Of a stretch of 64,000 nt of DNA, positions 9,275 to 19,409 are shown piece by piece. Both the position numbers and the translations under genes were made by a program. Positions within the stretch are counted from its first letter, which is position 1. The number at the start of each line of letters is the position of its first letter. The stretch comes from Sediminibacterium roseum (GTDB taxonomy: Bacteria; Bacteroidota; Bacteroidia; Chitinophagales; Chitinophagaceae): positions 1,242,325 through 1,306,324 of the forward strand of contig NZ_JAACJS010000015.1 in NCBI RefSeq assembly GCF_009939005.1, given 5' to 3'. The notes under the pieces are model-generated. The model saw only the letters and a list, made by a program, of their open reading frames with translations. It was not told the origin of the DNA and ran no database searches.

Positions 9275-10030
9275 ATGAAGCAGGGATTATATCACCAATT
9301 TGTTGAGAGAAAAAAATCGGGCAAGAAATCGTTCGCTGTATTGATCGACCCGGATAAGGTTGACAATGATAAGATCGACCAACTGCTCGCCCTTTCCACA
9401 GAGGCCAAAGTCGACTATTTTTTCGTCGGCGGCAGCCTGGTGATCTCCAGTCACCTGGACGAATGCATCCAGCAGCTTAAATCAGCCTGCGATATCCCTG
9501 TTTTGCTTTTCCCGGGCTCGCCTTCCCAGGTCAGTAAGTATGCGGATGCCCTCCTGTACCTCTCGCTTATTTCGGGCAGGAACCCGGAACTGCTGATCGG
9601 GCAGCATGTGATCAGCGCGCCGTTTGTTAAGAAAAGCGGGCTGGAGATTATGCCTACCGGTTATATGGTGATCGATGGCGGGGCTCCTACAACCGTTTCC
9701 TATATTTCCAACGCAACGCCGATACCGGCCGACAAGAACGAGATTGCGATGTGCACTGCCATGGCGGGTGAAATGCTTGGCATGAAACTCATTTATATGG
9801 ATGCCGGCAGCGGCGCCAAAAGAGCGATCACGGAAACGATGATAGAGAAAGTGTCGCGCCATATTGAGATCCCTCTCATTATTGGCGGCGGCATTACCGA
9901 GCCCGAAAAGGCATACCGCAACTGCAAGGCCGGTGCCGACGTGATCGTTGTGGGCAATGCCATTGAAAAAGACCCTGCATTGATCAAAGAGATCAGCGCG
10001 GCGGTTCACAGCGTCCCGGTCAACGCGTAG
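9275..10030 (+). CDS. Geranylgeranylglyceryl/heptaprenylglyceryl phosphate synthase family protein
   Basis: This 251-residue TIM-barrel prenyltransferase joins the C1 of sn-glycerol 1-phosphate to a polyprenyl diphosphate through an ether bond. Family marks are FAVLIDPDKVDNDKI at the N-terminus (Asp residues for Mg-diphosphate), DYFFVGGSLVIS near residue 48, PVLLFPGSPSQVS near 75, LIYMDAGSGAKRAI near 173, and the glycerol-phosphate-binding GGGITEPEKA and VIVVGNAIEKD near the C-terminus. It resembles group II bacterial members, which are known from Bacteroidota. In archaea the reaction starts membrane ether-lipid synthesis; the end product in bacteria of this group is not clear. A strong match to the family; chain length of the prenyl donor cannot be read from the sequence. 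Confidence 0.9.
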   Translation: MKQGLYHQFVERKKSGKKSFAVLIDPDKVDNDKIDQLLALSTEAKVDYFFVGGSLVISSHLDECIQQLKSACDIPVLLFPGSPSQVSKYADALLYLSLISGRNPELLIGQHVISAPFVKKSGLEIMPTGYMVIDGGAPTTVSYISNATPIPADKNEIAMCTAMAGEMLGMKLIYMDAGSGAKRAITETMIEKVSRHIEIPLIIGGGITEPEKAYRNCKAGADVIVVGNAIEKDPALIKEISAAVHSVPVNA

Positions 10031-10389
10031 TTTTTCGTTATCCCCCGAGGTTTTTATTGATAAATACGCGTTTTGCCCGAACAGCGGAATAAAATAGCCT
10101 GTTCATGCATCAAAACCCGCAGAATTTGTATCCATCACGGAGAACGTTGTTGTGGTGCGTTCGGGGTTTGAGGCGCATGCTACAAGGCATCTGGAACCAA
10201 CCAAAATCCGTATTTATTGTGCAAGACGGCATTTGGGGAAGAAATAATCATTCTTTTTCGTTTGTATCAGGCTGATTACCAAGTCATATCAAACGATAGA
10301 ATCGCTTCATGAAATTCAGGTGCCCGTAGCGCTGCTTTAAGCCCTTTTTAAGTAATTTCCGCAAACAAAATCCAAGAATCCGTGTGTTT
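10031..10389. other. Intergenic region before the giant adhesin gene
   Basis: These 359 bases lie between the GGGP synthase gene and the adhesin gene. I found no convincing coding frame, terminator hairpin or complete promoter. The stretch probably holds the adhesin's 5' control region, but no element can be named. Confidence 0.5.
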
Positions 10390-13300
10390 ATGAGAAGGAA
10401 TGTAAGGAGAGCCTGTTCTACTGTGGCAAAGACTTTACCAAAGTTACGAACGGGCCTGTGTTTGGTTTTTCTTCTTTTGTGTGCTGCGCGTGCATCCGCT
10501 CAAACATACAACATTACCATCTGCAGCGGCGAAACGCTGAATTTTACGCCAACCTCGTTGGGCCCGCCAAGTACCGAAACCTATAGGTGGCCGCTGCCTT
10601 CTCAAACAGCTTTCACAGATGCGACGGCACAGAACACTTATCAGACTTCGGTCAACCAAACTATTACCAATTCAAGCAACGTTGCAAGGCAGGTAACCTA
10701 CGCGGTCCAGTCTTTTTCAGGTGTGTATAACTTCACACTGGTTGTAACCGTGAACCCCACCCCTACTTTTACTTCCAGTCTTTCAACTACCTCTATTTGC
10801 AGCGGCGGCACGTTCAGCTTTAATACATCGAGTCCCGTGGCCGGTACAACCGCAACCTGGACAAGATCTGTCACATCCAACATGACCCCAGGCTCCAGTT
10901 CGGGAGCTGGTTCGATTATAGAAACACTCACGAATACAAGCATTAACCCTGCGGTTGCAACCTATACCATTTCATTGACCTCAACAGGTTGTGGTAATAC
11001 ACAGAACGTTTCGGTAATTGTTAATCCCCTGCCTACCATCAACAATACAGCGCCGAACAGTGTGTGCAGCGGCGTCCTTTTCACCTATGCCGCTTCATCA
11101 GGGCAATCGCCGGTAAATTTCACATGGCAAAGGCCGATCGTGGGTGGCATCACCAATACAACGGGAACAGGGTCTTCGAACAGCGTCAATGAAACATTGG
11201 TAAACTCAACAACGGCGCCTGTTTCGGTGAATTATGATTTTACCTTGACGAATGGCACAACAGGTTGCAGCAACACAGAAACCGTAACCGTGAGTGTAGT
11301 GCCCACCCCAACATTGACAAGCGCCACCACTGTTACAGTGTGCAGCGGTTCGGTGCTGGTCTATAACCCTACTTCATCCCTTGCCGGCTCTAGTTTTGAC
11401 TGGACACGCGCCGCTACGCCAAACATCACACCCAACTCATCTTTCGGGAACGGCAGTGTGAATGAAACGCTTGTAAATACAGGAACCACAGCAGCCTCGC
11501 CTTCTTATGTGTATAATGTAACCAAAGCGGGTTGCAGCAGTACACAAACCGTAACGGCAACGGTAAATCCCTTGCCTGCATTGAGCAGCACGGTTACACC
11601 GCCGGCGTTGTGCAGCGGAACCGCGTTTAACTATACGCCCGCTTCTATCCAGGATCCGAATGTGAATTATTCGTGGGTTCGCAACACGCAGGCCGGTATA
11701 TCGAACAGCGGTACCTCAAATACAACACCGATCAGCGAAACGCTCATCAATACAACCAACGCGACCATCTCTGTTTTGTATACCTACACGCTCACCAATT
11801 CGCTTACAGGTTGTATCAACACACAAAACCTCTTTATTGATATTAACCCTATTCCTACGGTCAGCAGCTATACGTTATCTGTTTGTAACAACAACGGTTT
11901 CGCCTCTGCCCCTGCAGGCGCTGCGCCGGGAACAACGTTTACATGGGTAACACCTACCATGACGCCAGCCGGTGTTGTAACAAGCGATATTGCCGGTGTT
12001 ACAGCCCTTACTTCGCAAACGGCGCCACAACTTTTTGTTAACCAGGCATTGCTCCACAACACAACAGGAGCACCGGTTGATGTTACTTATACAGTGAAAC
12101 CAAACCTCGCAGGCTGCATCGGAAGCGACTTTACGGTTATTGTGAACGTGTTGAACACCGTTACGCCTGTAGACATTTCGTCAAACAGTTTATCGGTTAC
12201 ACCATTCTGTTCCAATATCCCTTCCAATTTCAATTACAATGTTGCTACCAGTTCGATGCCTGCAACCTTTTCGTGGCAGCGTTCGTTTGTGGCGGGTATT
12301 ACGAACTCTGCCAATTCCGGATCGAACATAAGTGCGCCGAACTCGATCGTTGAAACACTGGTGAACAATACTACCGCAGATGTAACTACTTACTATGCCA
12401 TCACGATCAAAGAAACTGCGAGTGGTTGTACAAACGGGTTTATCGTAAGCGCGCCTGTAAAACCGGTTGCATCCATGACGTCTTCGCTTACGCCTGTTGC
12501 GATATGCAGCAACACTGTTTTTAATTATACACCAACGGCCGATGTTCCTTCAACAACATTCAGTTGGTCCCGTCCGTCGGTAACGGGCATCAGTCCTGGT
12601 ACAACGTTTGGCAGTTCTGGAAACCCTGCTGAGACATTGGTCAATTCCACCACTGCGCCTATCTCTGTGAGCTATGTGTATACACTTACCACACCGGGTT
12701 CATGTACGTCTAATGCAACCGTGGTATTGTCTGTTAACCCTGCTCCTACTTTGTCGAGCCCCATCACATCAACAGGCGTGTGCAGCAACAGTGCGTTCAG
12801 CTACACAGCAACCTCTGCTACAACGGGAACTGTGTTCAGCTGGAGCAGGCCGCTTGCAGCGAACATAAGCAACGGCGCGGCTACGGGTGTGAACAACCTG
12901 ATCAACGAAACATTGATCAACAGTTCGAGCACCGTTGCAACTGCCGTTTACAATTTTTCTTTGCTGGCAAACGGTTGTACCAACGCGCAAACGGTTACCA
13001 TACCCATCAATCCGATTCCATCCATCACCAACAAGAGTGATGTGATCTGTACGAATACCAGTTTTTCCATTACTCCATCCGGTGTTGGTGTTCCCGCAGG
13101 AACGCAGTATTCGTGGGCGGCACCTGTAAGTGTTGCTGCGGGTGTTGTTACAGGAGGATTAACTGCAACGTTGCAGAACAGCATCAGCCAGACATTGCAG
13201 AATACGACAACTGCACCCGGAATATTGTACTACACCGTTACACCGGTTGCCAATGGTTGCGCCGGGCTGGATTTTACGGTTGATGTAACAGTGAATCCAA

Positions 13301-16300
13301 AGCCTGTTATTTCTACGCCCGTAACCATTCCTGCGGTGTGCAGCGGATCCGCATTTACATACACACCACCTTCCGTTCCGGCAACAACTGCTTATACATG
13401 GAGTGCGCCAACATACAGTCCGCTCGGTGGTTTAACCGGTGGTGGAGCCTTGAGTAACCAACCTGTTGTATCGCAAACATTGGTGAGCACCGGAACTGTT
13501 GCTGCCACCGCGTCTTATACAATCATTCCCGTGGCTGCGGGTTGTGTGGGTAATACATTTACATTGAATGTTCCTGTTAACCCGGTTCCTATTGTATCAT
13601 CACCTGTCAATACATCGGTTTGTTCGGGCAATGCATTTTCAACGACCATCACAGGCGTGCCTTCGGGTACAACGTATACGTGGACGACGCCCGCCGTTAC
13701 ACCGTTCGGATCAGTAACAGGAGAGAGTGCGCAGGCAACGCCGGTTTCAACTATTTCGCAAACGATCACAAACAACACTTCATCTGCCGCAACAACTTTG
13801 TATACCATCATCCCCGTAAGTGCAACATGCACAGGTGGTGCGTTTTCATTGAATGTGACCATCAACCCATCCACCCAACTCAGCAGCAGCCTAACTCCTG
13901 CAGCCATCTGTAGTGCAGGCACATTCAGTTATGCGCCAACGAGCGCAACATCGGGCACAAGTTTCTCATGGACAAGGGCCGTAGTAGCGGGCATCAGCAA
14001 TGGTGTTGCTACGGGAATCAACAACCCGCTCGAGGTGTTGACGAATGTGACAGCCGCACCCATCACGGTTACTTATGTATATGCATTGAGTACCGCTGCG
14101 GGATGTACCAATTCACAAACCGTTACAGTGGTTGCCAACCCGACACCGAAAATGAGTATCTCTTTGACACCGGCAGATGTATGCAGCGGCAATCTTTTTT
14201 CTTACACACCGGTTTCTGCTACTGCGGGTACGAATTTTTCCTGGAACAGGCAAGCCATCACCAACATTACCAATGCAGCGGCAAACAGTAACGGCGCGGT
14301 GAATGAAACCCTGGTGAATGCCTCGCTCGCGCCAATACAGGTTTTGTACGATTATACCCTGCTTGCCAACGGCTGCAGCAATACCGAAACGGTAAGGGTC
14401 AACATCAACCCGGTTCCAGTGGTAAACAGCCAGGCTTTGTCGATCTGCAGCAATACAAGTTTTACAGTAGCGCCAGCCAACGTTCCATCCAATACCCTGT
14501 ATACATGGGGCACCCCAACAAGCAATCCGGTTAACGTTGTCAACAATGGTTCTGCACAGGCAACGCCACAACCGACCATCAGCCAGCTGCTTTTCAACAA
14601 TACAACAGCACCCGGCAATCTTGTTTACGCAGCCATTCCTGCAGCGAGCGGTTGTGCCGGACAACCATTTACCATCACCGTTACCGTAAACCCGGTTCCG
14701 AATGCAGGCAACGCAACGCTTGCCGCGGTATGCAGTGGCAGTCCGTTTACTTACACCCCTGCAGGTTTGCCGTCGGGAACCGTATTCAGCTGGAGCAGCC
14801 CCGCGATCTCACCCGCAGGCGGGCTCACGGGTGGAAGTGCGGCCGCTTTGAAAACATCGGTCAGTCAGACATTGGTGAGCAACAACAACATCGCGAACAA
14901 TGCAGTATACACCGTTACACCGCTCGCAAATGGGTGCACAGGCAGTACGTTCCAGGTAACGGTGCCGGTTAATCCTGTACCTGTGGTAAACAACCAGACG
15001 CTTGCCATATGTTCTGGCAATGCGTTTACCGTTACGCCCACTTCTGTTCCTGTTGGCACGCGGTATACATGGATCACGCCTACAGATACACCTTTTGGAT
15101 CGGTAACAGGAAGCAGCTCGGAGGTAACACCGCAATCATCGATCTCGCAAGTGTTAACCAACACTACAACGGCTGCGGTACAGACACTGTATACGGTTAC
15201 ACCTTCGGTGAATGGTTGTACGGGTAATGATTTCACGATAACGGTTGGTATTAACCCTGGAACACAACTGAACATCAGCACCACTGCACCAGCTGTTTGC
15301 AGCAATACACAATTCAGTTACGCCGCAGCAAGTAATACGCCGGGCACAAGCTTCCAGTGGACAAGAGCCGTGGTTGCAGGCATCAGCAATGTTGCACGCG
15401 CGGGAACGAACAACCCGCTGGAAACGCTGGTGAACATCACAACACAGGCGATCACTGTTACCTATGCGTATACACTTACCACGCCTGCAGGTTGTACCAA
15501 CAACGAAACAGTAAGTGTTCGAGTGAACCCTACGCCATCACTCACAAGCCTTCTTAACCCGGCCGCGATCTGCAGCGGTGCGCAATTCAATTACAATCCG
15601 ACGGCTGCATTAACCGGGACCTCGTTCGCGTGGACGAGGGCTGCTGTTGCATTCATCAGCAACACAGCGGCATCGGGTACCAACAATCCTGCAGAGCTGC
15701 TTGTAAATACTTCGGTGAATACGGTGAACACGTATTATGATTATACGATGACCGCAAACGGATGTACGAACACGGAGCGTATAACCGTAACGGTAAACCC
15801 AACACCAACCATTGCCAATCAAACCACTGCCACCTGCAGCAATGTAGCCTTCAATTATTCACCAGCGAATGTTCCCGCAGGTACGCTGTATACATGGACG
15901 TCGCCAACGATCAACCCGCTCGGATCGATCTCCGGCGGAACGGCAGAACCGGGCGGCCAACCATCCGTTGCACAATTGCTCATCAACCAAACATTGAACA
16001 CGGCCATCGCGCGTTACCGTGTAACACCGGTAGCCGGGGCATGTACGGGCGCCGATTTCTTTGTGGAGGTAACGCTGAACCCCGCGGCATCCATTTCAAA
16101 CCAGATACTTGCCGCGATCTGTAGCGGAACAACGTTTACCTATACGCCATCGAATGTTCCCGCAAATACGGTGTATACATGGAGCAACCCGGCTGTTAGT
16201 CCGGCCGGAGGTTTAACCGGCGGCAGTGCAGAAGCGATCGCCAAAACCTCGATCTCGCAAACGCTGAGCAGTTCAAACAATGTTGTAAACAATGCGGTGT

Positions 16301-18237
16301 ATACGGTTACGCCATCAACAAATGGTTGCCTGGGGCAAACATTCAACCTTTCTGTTTTTGTGAACCCTACGCCATCGGTAACCAATATGAAGGATACGAT
16401 CTGCACGGGTTCGTCTTTCTCTCTGACCGCAGCGTCTCCTGTTCCATCGAATACGTTGTATACATGGGCAACGCCGTTGACCTTCCCATTCGGATCGATC
16501 GTTGGCGGAACGGCACAACCATCGCCTGCCCCTACTATTTCCCAAACCTTGTTTAACACAACAACAGCACCCGCACAGGCAGTATACACGGTTACCCCGC
16601 AGGCCGGCGGCTGCGTGGGAAATCCGTTTACGCTGAATATTGTGGTGGGTGCGGTACTCCCGGCCATCCCGAACCAGGCCGCAACCGTGTGCAGCGGTGC
16701 AGCATTCAATGCCACGCCGGGTAACCAACCGCCCAATACAACTTACACATGGGGTACGCCAGGTGTTGCGCCAACCGGTTCTGTAACGGGTATCAGTGCG
16801 GCAAGTACGCCGCAGGCTGCGGTGAGCCAGGTGCTCGATAACCTCATCACCACCAACAGCACCGTGGTATATACGGTTACCGCCAAAAACAGCGGATGCA
16901 TCAGCAACAGCTTTACGGCAACAATCACGGTGCTGCCTGTACCTCGCACCTTTGTGACCGGGAAACCGGAGATCTGCCGTTATCCGTTCGATACCTTATC
17001 GGTCAGCTTTACCGGCTCGTCGCCATGGGGCTTTACTTATTTCGACGGAACCACAAACACACCACATGTGATCACCGGTATTACCACAACGCCTTACCAA
17101 CTCGTTGTTCCTTCATCGCCCAATGCATCCCGAAAGTTGTCGTTCCTGAATGCATCGCACAACGGTTGCACGAACGTGAAAGACACCGTTTACTTTTCGC
17201 AGGTCATCAATTCGCTGCCGGTTGGTGTGATACATTCGTTGCACGGGCCTTATATCTGTAATGATATTGCCGATACCATGTTTGTGACATCGCCGGAGGT
17301 GCTTACCTACCAATGGACAAGAAACGGCACAGTGATCAACGGGGCAACCGATGATTCCATCGCAACCAATGTTCCGGGGCGTTACAATGTTCAGCTGGTG
17401 AACCAGTTTGGCTGCAGGGATACCGCCGCTGTGTTCCAGCCAAAAATATACATACCACAACCGGTGCTCCGTTTGCTGTACGATACCTATTGCATCAATG
17501 TTCAGATGAACATCACCAACATCACCGATACCAACCTGATTGGACCAACCATGTGGCAATGGACATTTGACAACGGAGCATCTGTTTCATCGCAAACAGG
17601 TTTCCATGGCAATGTGACGTTTACAACGGGAGGCGACCATCACATCAGGTTAAAGGCAACGCAGTTCTATTGCCCGGCAAACCCGACTACGTTCGATACC
17701 ACGATAAACATAAGGTTCCCTATCGCGGGTGTGACGATGCCCTCCATCAGCGCGTACAAAGGGCAATCAACGCCCGTTGCGGTGCGTAGCCTGCCGGGTT
17801 ACAAATACAGGTGGACACCGCCGTTTGGCATCAACAACCCCGACAGTGCGAGCACATTCTTCAACAACCAGAATACACAGCAATATGTGATCAACCTGAT
17901 CTCACCCGCGGGATGCGTAACCAACGATTCATTGCTGATAAGGGTGTTTGATGACAAACTGGTAGAGATCCTGATACCAAAATCGTTCACGCCAAATGGC
18001 GACGGCATCAATGATATACTCTACCCGTACCTGTCTGGCATCAAAGAATTCAAATATTTCAGGATTTACAACAGGTTCAACCAGTTGATGTTCGAAACAA
18101 AAAACCACGATGTGGGCTGGAACGGAACGTTGAATGGTACACCGCAACCGATGGCTATCTATATTTGGGTTGCCGTTGGCATCGGGCTTGATGGAAGCAC
18201 GGTGGAAAGAAAAGGACAAGTGCTGTTATTGAGATAA
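10390..18237 (+). CDS. Giant secreted PKD-like repeat adhesin with T9SS type B C-terminal domain
   Basis: This protein has about 2,615 residues from the ATG at 10390; a GTG two codons earlier is less likely. An N-terminal signal (LCLVFLLLCAARASAQ) directs it to the periplasm. It then has 23 PKD/Ig-like units of about 85-95 residues, each opening with NPxP and a Cys motif such as VCSGxxF, followed by a Trp strand and closing with a second Cys near GCT. The paired Cys suggest a disulfide per unit. Two unit types alternate, giving a five-unit super-repeat. Past residue 2170 come less regular Ig/PKD-like units, then a C-terminal domain beginning FTPNGDGINDILYPYLSG and ending KGQVLLLR, the gliding-motility-associated (type B) T9SS sorting signal. 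It should be exported through T9SS and anchored or released at the surface. Adhesion is inference. The PorP/SprF gene follows 26 bases later. Confidence 0.9.
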   Translation: MRRNVRRACSTVAKTLPKLRTGLCLVFLLLCAARASAQTYNITICSGETLNFTPTSLGPPSTETYRWPLPSQTAFTDATAQNTYQTSVNQTITNSSNVARQVTYAVQSFSGVYNFTLVVTVNPTPTFTSSLSTTSICSGGTFSFNTSSPVAGTTATWTRSVTSNMTPGSSSGAGSIIETLTNTSINPAVATYTISLTSTGCGNTQNVSVIVNPLPTINNTAPNSVCSGVLFTYAASSGQSPVNFTWQRPIVGGITNTTGTGSSNSVNETLVNSTTAPVSVNYDFTLTNGTTGCSNTETVTVSVVPTPTLTSATTVTVCSGSVLVYNPTSSLAGSSFDWTRAATPNITPNSSFGNGSVNETLVNTGTTAASPSYVYNVTKAGCSSTQTVTATVNPLPALSSTVTPPALCSGTAFNYTPASIQDPNVNYSWVRNTQAGISNSGTSNTTPISETLINTTNATISVLYTYTLTNSLTGCINTQNLFIDINPIPTVSSYTLSVCNNNGFASAPAGAAPGTTFTWVTPTMTPAGVVTSDIAGVTALTSQTAPQLFVNQALLHNTTGAPVDVTYTVKPNLAGCIGSDFTVIVNVLNTVTPVDISSNSLSVTPFCSNIPSNFNYNVATSSMPATFSWQRSFVAGITNSANSGSNISAPNSIVETLVNNTTADVTTYYAITIKETASGCTNGFIVSAPVKPVASMTSSLTPVAICSNTVFNYTPTADVPSTTFSWSRPSVTGISPGTTFGSSGNPAETLVNSTTAPISVSYVYTLTTPGSCTSNATVVLSVNPAPTLSSPITSTGVCSNSAFSYTATSATTGTVFSWSRPLAANISNGAATGVNNLINETLINSSSTVATAVYNFSLLANGCTNAQTVTIPINPIPSITNKSDVICTNTSFSITPSGVGVPAGTQYSWAAPVSVAAGVVTGGLTATLQNSISQTLQNTTTAPGILYYTVTPVANGCAGLDFTVDVTVNPKPVISTPVTIPAVCSGSAFTYTPPSVPATTAYTWSAPTYSPLGGLTGGGALSNQPVVSQTLVSTGTVAATASYTIIPVAAGCVGNTFTLNVPVNPVPIVSSPVNTSVCSGNAFSTTITGVPSGTTYTWTTPAVTPFGSVTGESAQATPVSTISQTITNNTSSAATTLYTIIPVSATCTGGAFSLNVTINPSTQLSSSLTPAAICSAGTFSYAPTSATSGTSFSWTRAVVAGISNGVATGINNPLEVLTNVTAAPITVTYVYALSTAAGCTNSQTVTVVANPTPKMSISLTPADVCSGNLFSYTPVSATAGTNFSWNRQAITNITNAAANSNGAVNETLVNASLAPIQVLYDYTLLANGCSNTETVRVNINPVPVVNSQALSICSNTSFTVAPANVPSNTLYTWGTPTSNPVNVVNNGSAQATPQPTISQLLFNNTTAPGNLVYAAIPAASGCAGQPFTITVTVNPVPNAGNATLAAVCSGSPFTYTPAGLPSGTVFSWSSPAISPAGGLTGGSAAALKTSVSQTLVSNNNIANNAVYTVTPLANGCTGSTFQVTVPVNPVPVVNNQTLAICSGNAFTVTPTSVPVGTRYTWITPTDTPFGSVTGSSSEVTPQSSISQVLTNTTTAAVQTLYTVTPSVNGCTGNDFTITVGINPGTQLNISTTAPAVCSNTQFSYAAASNTPGTSFQWTRAVVAGISNVARAGTNNPLETLVNITTQAITVTYAYTLTTPAGCTNNETVSVRVNPTPSLTSLLNPAAICSGAQFNYNPTAALTGTSFAWTRAAVAFISNTAASGTNNPAELLVNTSVNTVNTYYDYTMTANGCTNTERITVTVNPTPTIANQTTATCSNVAFNYSPANVPAGTLYTWTSPTINPLGSISGGTAEPGGQPSVAQLLINQTLNTAIARYRVTPVAGACTGADFFVEVTLNPAASISNQILAAICSGTTFTYTPSNVPANTVYTWSNPAVSPAGGLTGGSAEAIAKTSISQTLSSSNNVVNNAVYTVTPSTNGCLGQTFNLSVFVNPTPSVTNMKDTICTGSSFSLTAASPVPSNTLYTWATPLTFPFGSIVGGTAQPSPAPTISQTLFNTTTAPAQAVYTVTPQAGGCVGNPFTLNIVVGAVLPAIPNQAATVCSGAAFNATPGNQPPNTTYTWGTPGVAPTGSVTGISAASTPQAAVSQVLDNLITTNSTVVYTVTAKNSGCISNSFTATITVLPVPRTFVTGKPEICRYPFDTLSVSFTGSSPWGFTYFDGTTNTPHVITGITTTPYQLVVPSSPNASRKLSFLNASHNGCTNVKDTVYFSQVINSLPVGVIHSLHGPYICNDIADTMFVTSPEVLTYQWTRNGTVINGATDDSIATNVPGRYNVQLVNQFGCRDTAAVFQPKIYIPQPVLRLLYDTYCINVQMNITNITDTNLIGPTMWQWTFDNGASVSSQTGFHGNVTFTTGGDHHIRLKATQFYCPANPTTFDTTINIRFPIAGVTMPSISAYKGQSTPVAVRSLPGYKYRWTPPFGINNPDSASTFFNNQNTQQYVINLISPAGCVTNDSLLIRVFDDKLVEILIPKSFTPNGDGINDILYPYLSGIKEFKYFRIYNRFNQLMFETKNHDVGWNGTLNGTPQPMAIYIWVAVGIGLDGSTVERKGQVLLLR
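12460..16647 (+). repeat. Three tandem copies of a five-domain super-repeat within the adhesin
   Basis: Units 8-12, 13-17 and 18-22 of the protein follow the same order: two units of the W-x-R-x-x-V-A-G-I-S type, then three of the W-x-x-P-x-x-x-P-x-G type, of which the middle one always carries GGLTGG and the last PFGS. Copy boundaries fall near 12460, 13864, 15253 and 16648, giving lengths of 1,404, 1,389 and 1,395 bases. Confidence 0.8.
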
Positions 18238-18263
18238 TGATTACCAAAAACTATGATTGACCA

Positions 18264-19283
18264 ATGAGACAGAGATTTTTTAGTGGAACGGGGTTGTTGA
18301 TCTGCATCATCTTATGCAGTACGGTTGCTGCGCAGGACCCGATCTTCTCGCAGTTCTATTCATCGCCGCTGAGCGTGAGCCCTGCACTGGCGGGTAATGG
18401 CGATGCAGACTGGCGCATCGTTGGCTTACACAGGAGCCAGTGGATCGCATCGGGTATCGACCCGCTAACCACATCGTCTATTTCGTTTGATGGAAAATTG
18501 TTCAGGCAAAGAGACAATGAGAAAAATTATATCGGCGGTGGTGTTTTGTTCCTGCAGGACAAAGGTTTGGGCGGTGCGTACAAAAGCAATTCGTTCACGG
18601 GCATTTTAAGCTCGCATGTGAGCCTGGATGGCGAAGACATGCACGGGCTCTCGCTTGGCCTTGGCGGAACCTATTCAAACACGATGATCGATTTTAACCA
18701 GCTTGATTTTGCAAGCCAGTTGTCATCTTCCGGTTTCAACAGAACACTGCCCACATCCGAGCCATACCTGAGCCAGATCAAACCCTATTTTGCAATGTCG
18801 GCAGGTATTGCATATACCTATTCATCAGAAACATCCGGTTTCGACATCGGCGTATCGGGTTACCGTTTTTTTAAAACGCAACGCTCGGCCCTGAACGACC
18901 CGAACCAACTCGATCCCGCACGCTACAACATACACGCAAACTACCAGAGCTACCTGTCAGAAAAATTCGTGTTCAATGCGGCGGCCCTGTACGTGATGGA
19001 AAGCAACATCACTTCCTACACTTTTGGCGTAAACATAGGAACGATACTTGCGCAGGGCGACCAGGTGCAGCCTACGGTTCTCAACACCGGTTTGTGGTAC
19101 AGGAAAAACGAAGCGGTGGTTCCTTATGTAGGACTTATGATCGGCAATGTAACAGGTGGATTGAGTTATGATGTGAACACGGGTTCCTCAAGTTCACTGG
19201 GCTCACTGAAAACTTTTGAGTTCTCACTCATCTTCAGATCGCCACAGCGAAAGGCGAACCCTATTCCGTGCCCGTGGAAATAA
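18264..19283 (+). CDS. PorP/SprF family T9SS outer-membrane protein
   Basis: This 339-residue protein has a signal peptide (LLICIILCSTVAAQ) followed by the family hallmark DPIFSQFYSSPLSVSPALAG. The remainder alternates Gly/Ser-rich strands typical of a beta-barrel (GGGVLFLQDKGLGGAYKS, LSLGLGGTYSN). PorP/SprF proteins work with T9SS in delivering or anchoring type B cargo; SprF is needed for SprB surface display in Flavobacterium. Its position just downstream of a giant type B adhesin makes that adhesin its likely partner, which is inference from context. A strong terminator follows at 19322. Confidence 0.9.
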   Translation: MRQRFFSGTGLLICIILCSTVAAQDPIFSQFYSSPLSVSPALAGNGDADWRIVGLHRSQWIASGIDPLTTSSISFDGKLFRQRDNEKNYIGGGVLFLQDKGLGGAYKSNSFTGILSSHVSLDGEDMHGLSLGLGGTYSNTMIDFNQLDFASQLSSSGFNRTLPTSEPYLSQIKPYFAMSAGIAYTYSSETSGFDIGVSGYRFFKTQRSALNDPNQLDPARYNIHANYQSYLSEKFVFNAAALYVMESNITSYTFGVNIGTILAQGDQVQPTVLNTGLWYRKNEAVVPYVGLMIGNVTGGLSYDVNTGSSSSLGSLKTFEFSLIFRSPQRKANPIPCPWK

Positions 19284-19321
19284 TTGAGGCGACGCCGTGA
19301 GGCTGAACCTTACCGGAAACA

Positions 19322-19350
19322 AAAAGACCGATGAAACACATCGGTCTTTT
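19322..19350. terminator. Bidirectional terminator between porP/sprF and the M28 peptidase
   Basis: A perfect 12-base-pair stem (AAAAGACCGATG with CATCGGTCTTTT) encloses the loop AAACA. A-runs and T-runs on both sides allow it to serve both converging genes. Confidence 0.85.
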
Positions 19351-19409
19351 CTATTGATAAACTTTGAGATCGGTTTGATTTTGATCTTTTGTTCAACTGC
19401 GCTTTGCAA

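Noticed and set aside
14113..14664. Long minus-strand open frame (183 codons) and many others within the adhesin gene
   Set aside because: They mirror the repeated coding sequence of the adhesin, recur in each repeat unit and resemble no protein.
10390..18237. CRISPR-like periodicity
   Set aside because: The periodicity (about 270-290 bases) comes from PKD-like protein units; there are no short identical repeats with unique spacers.
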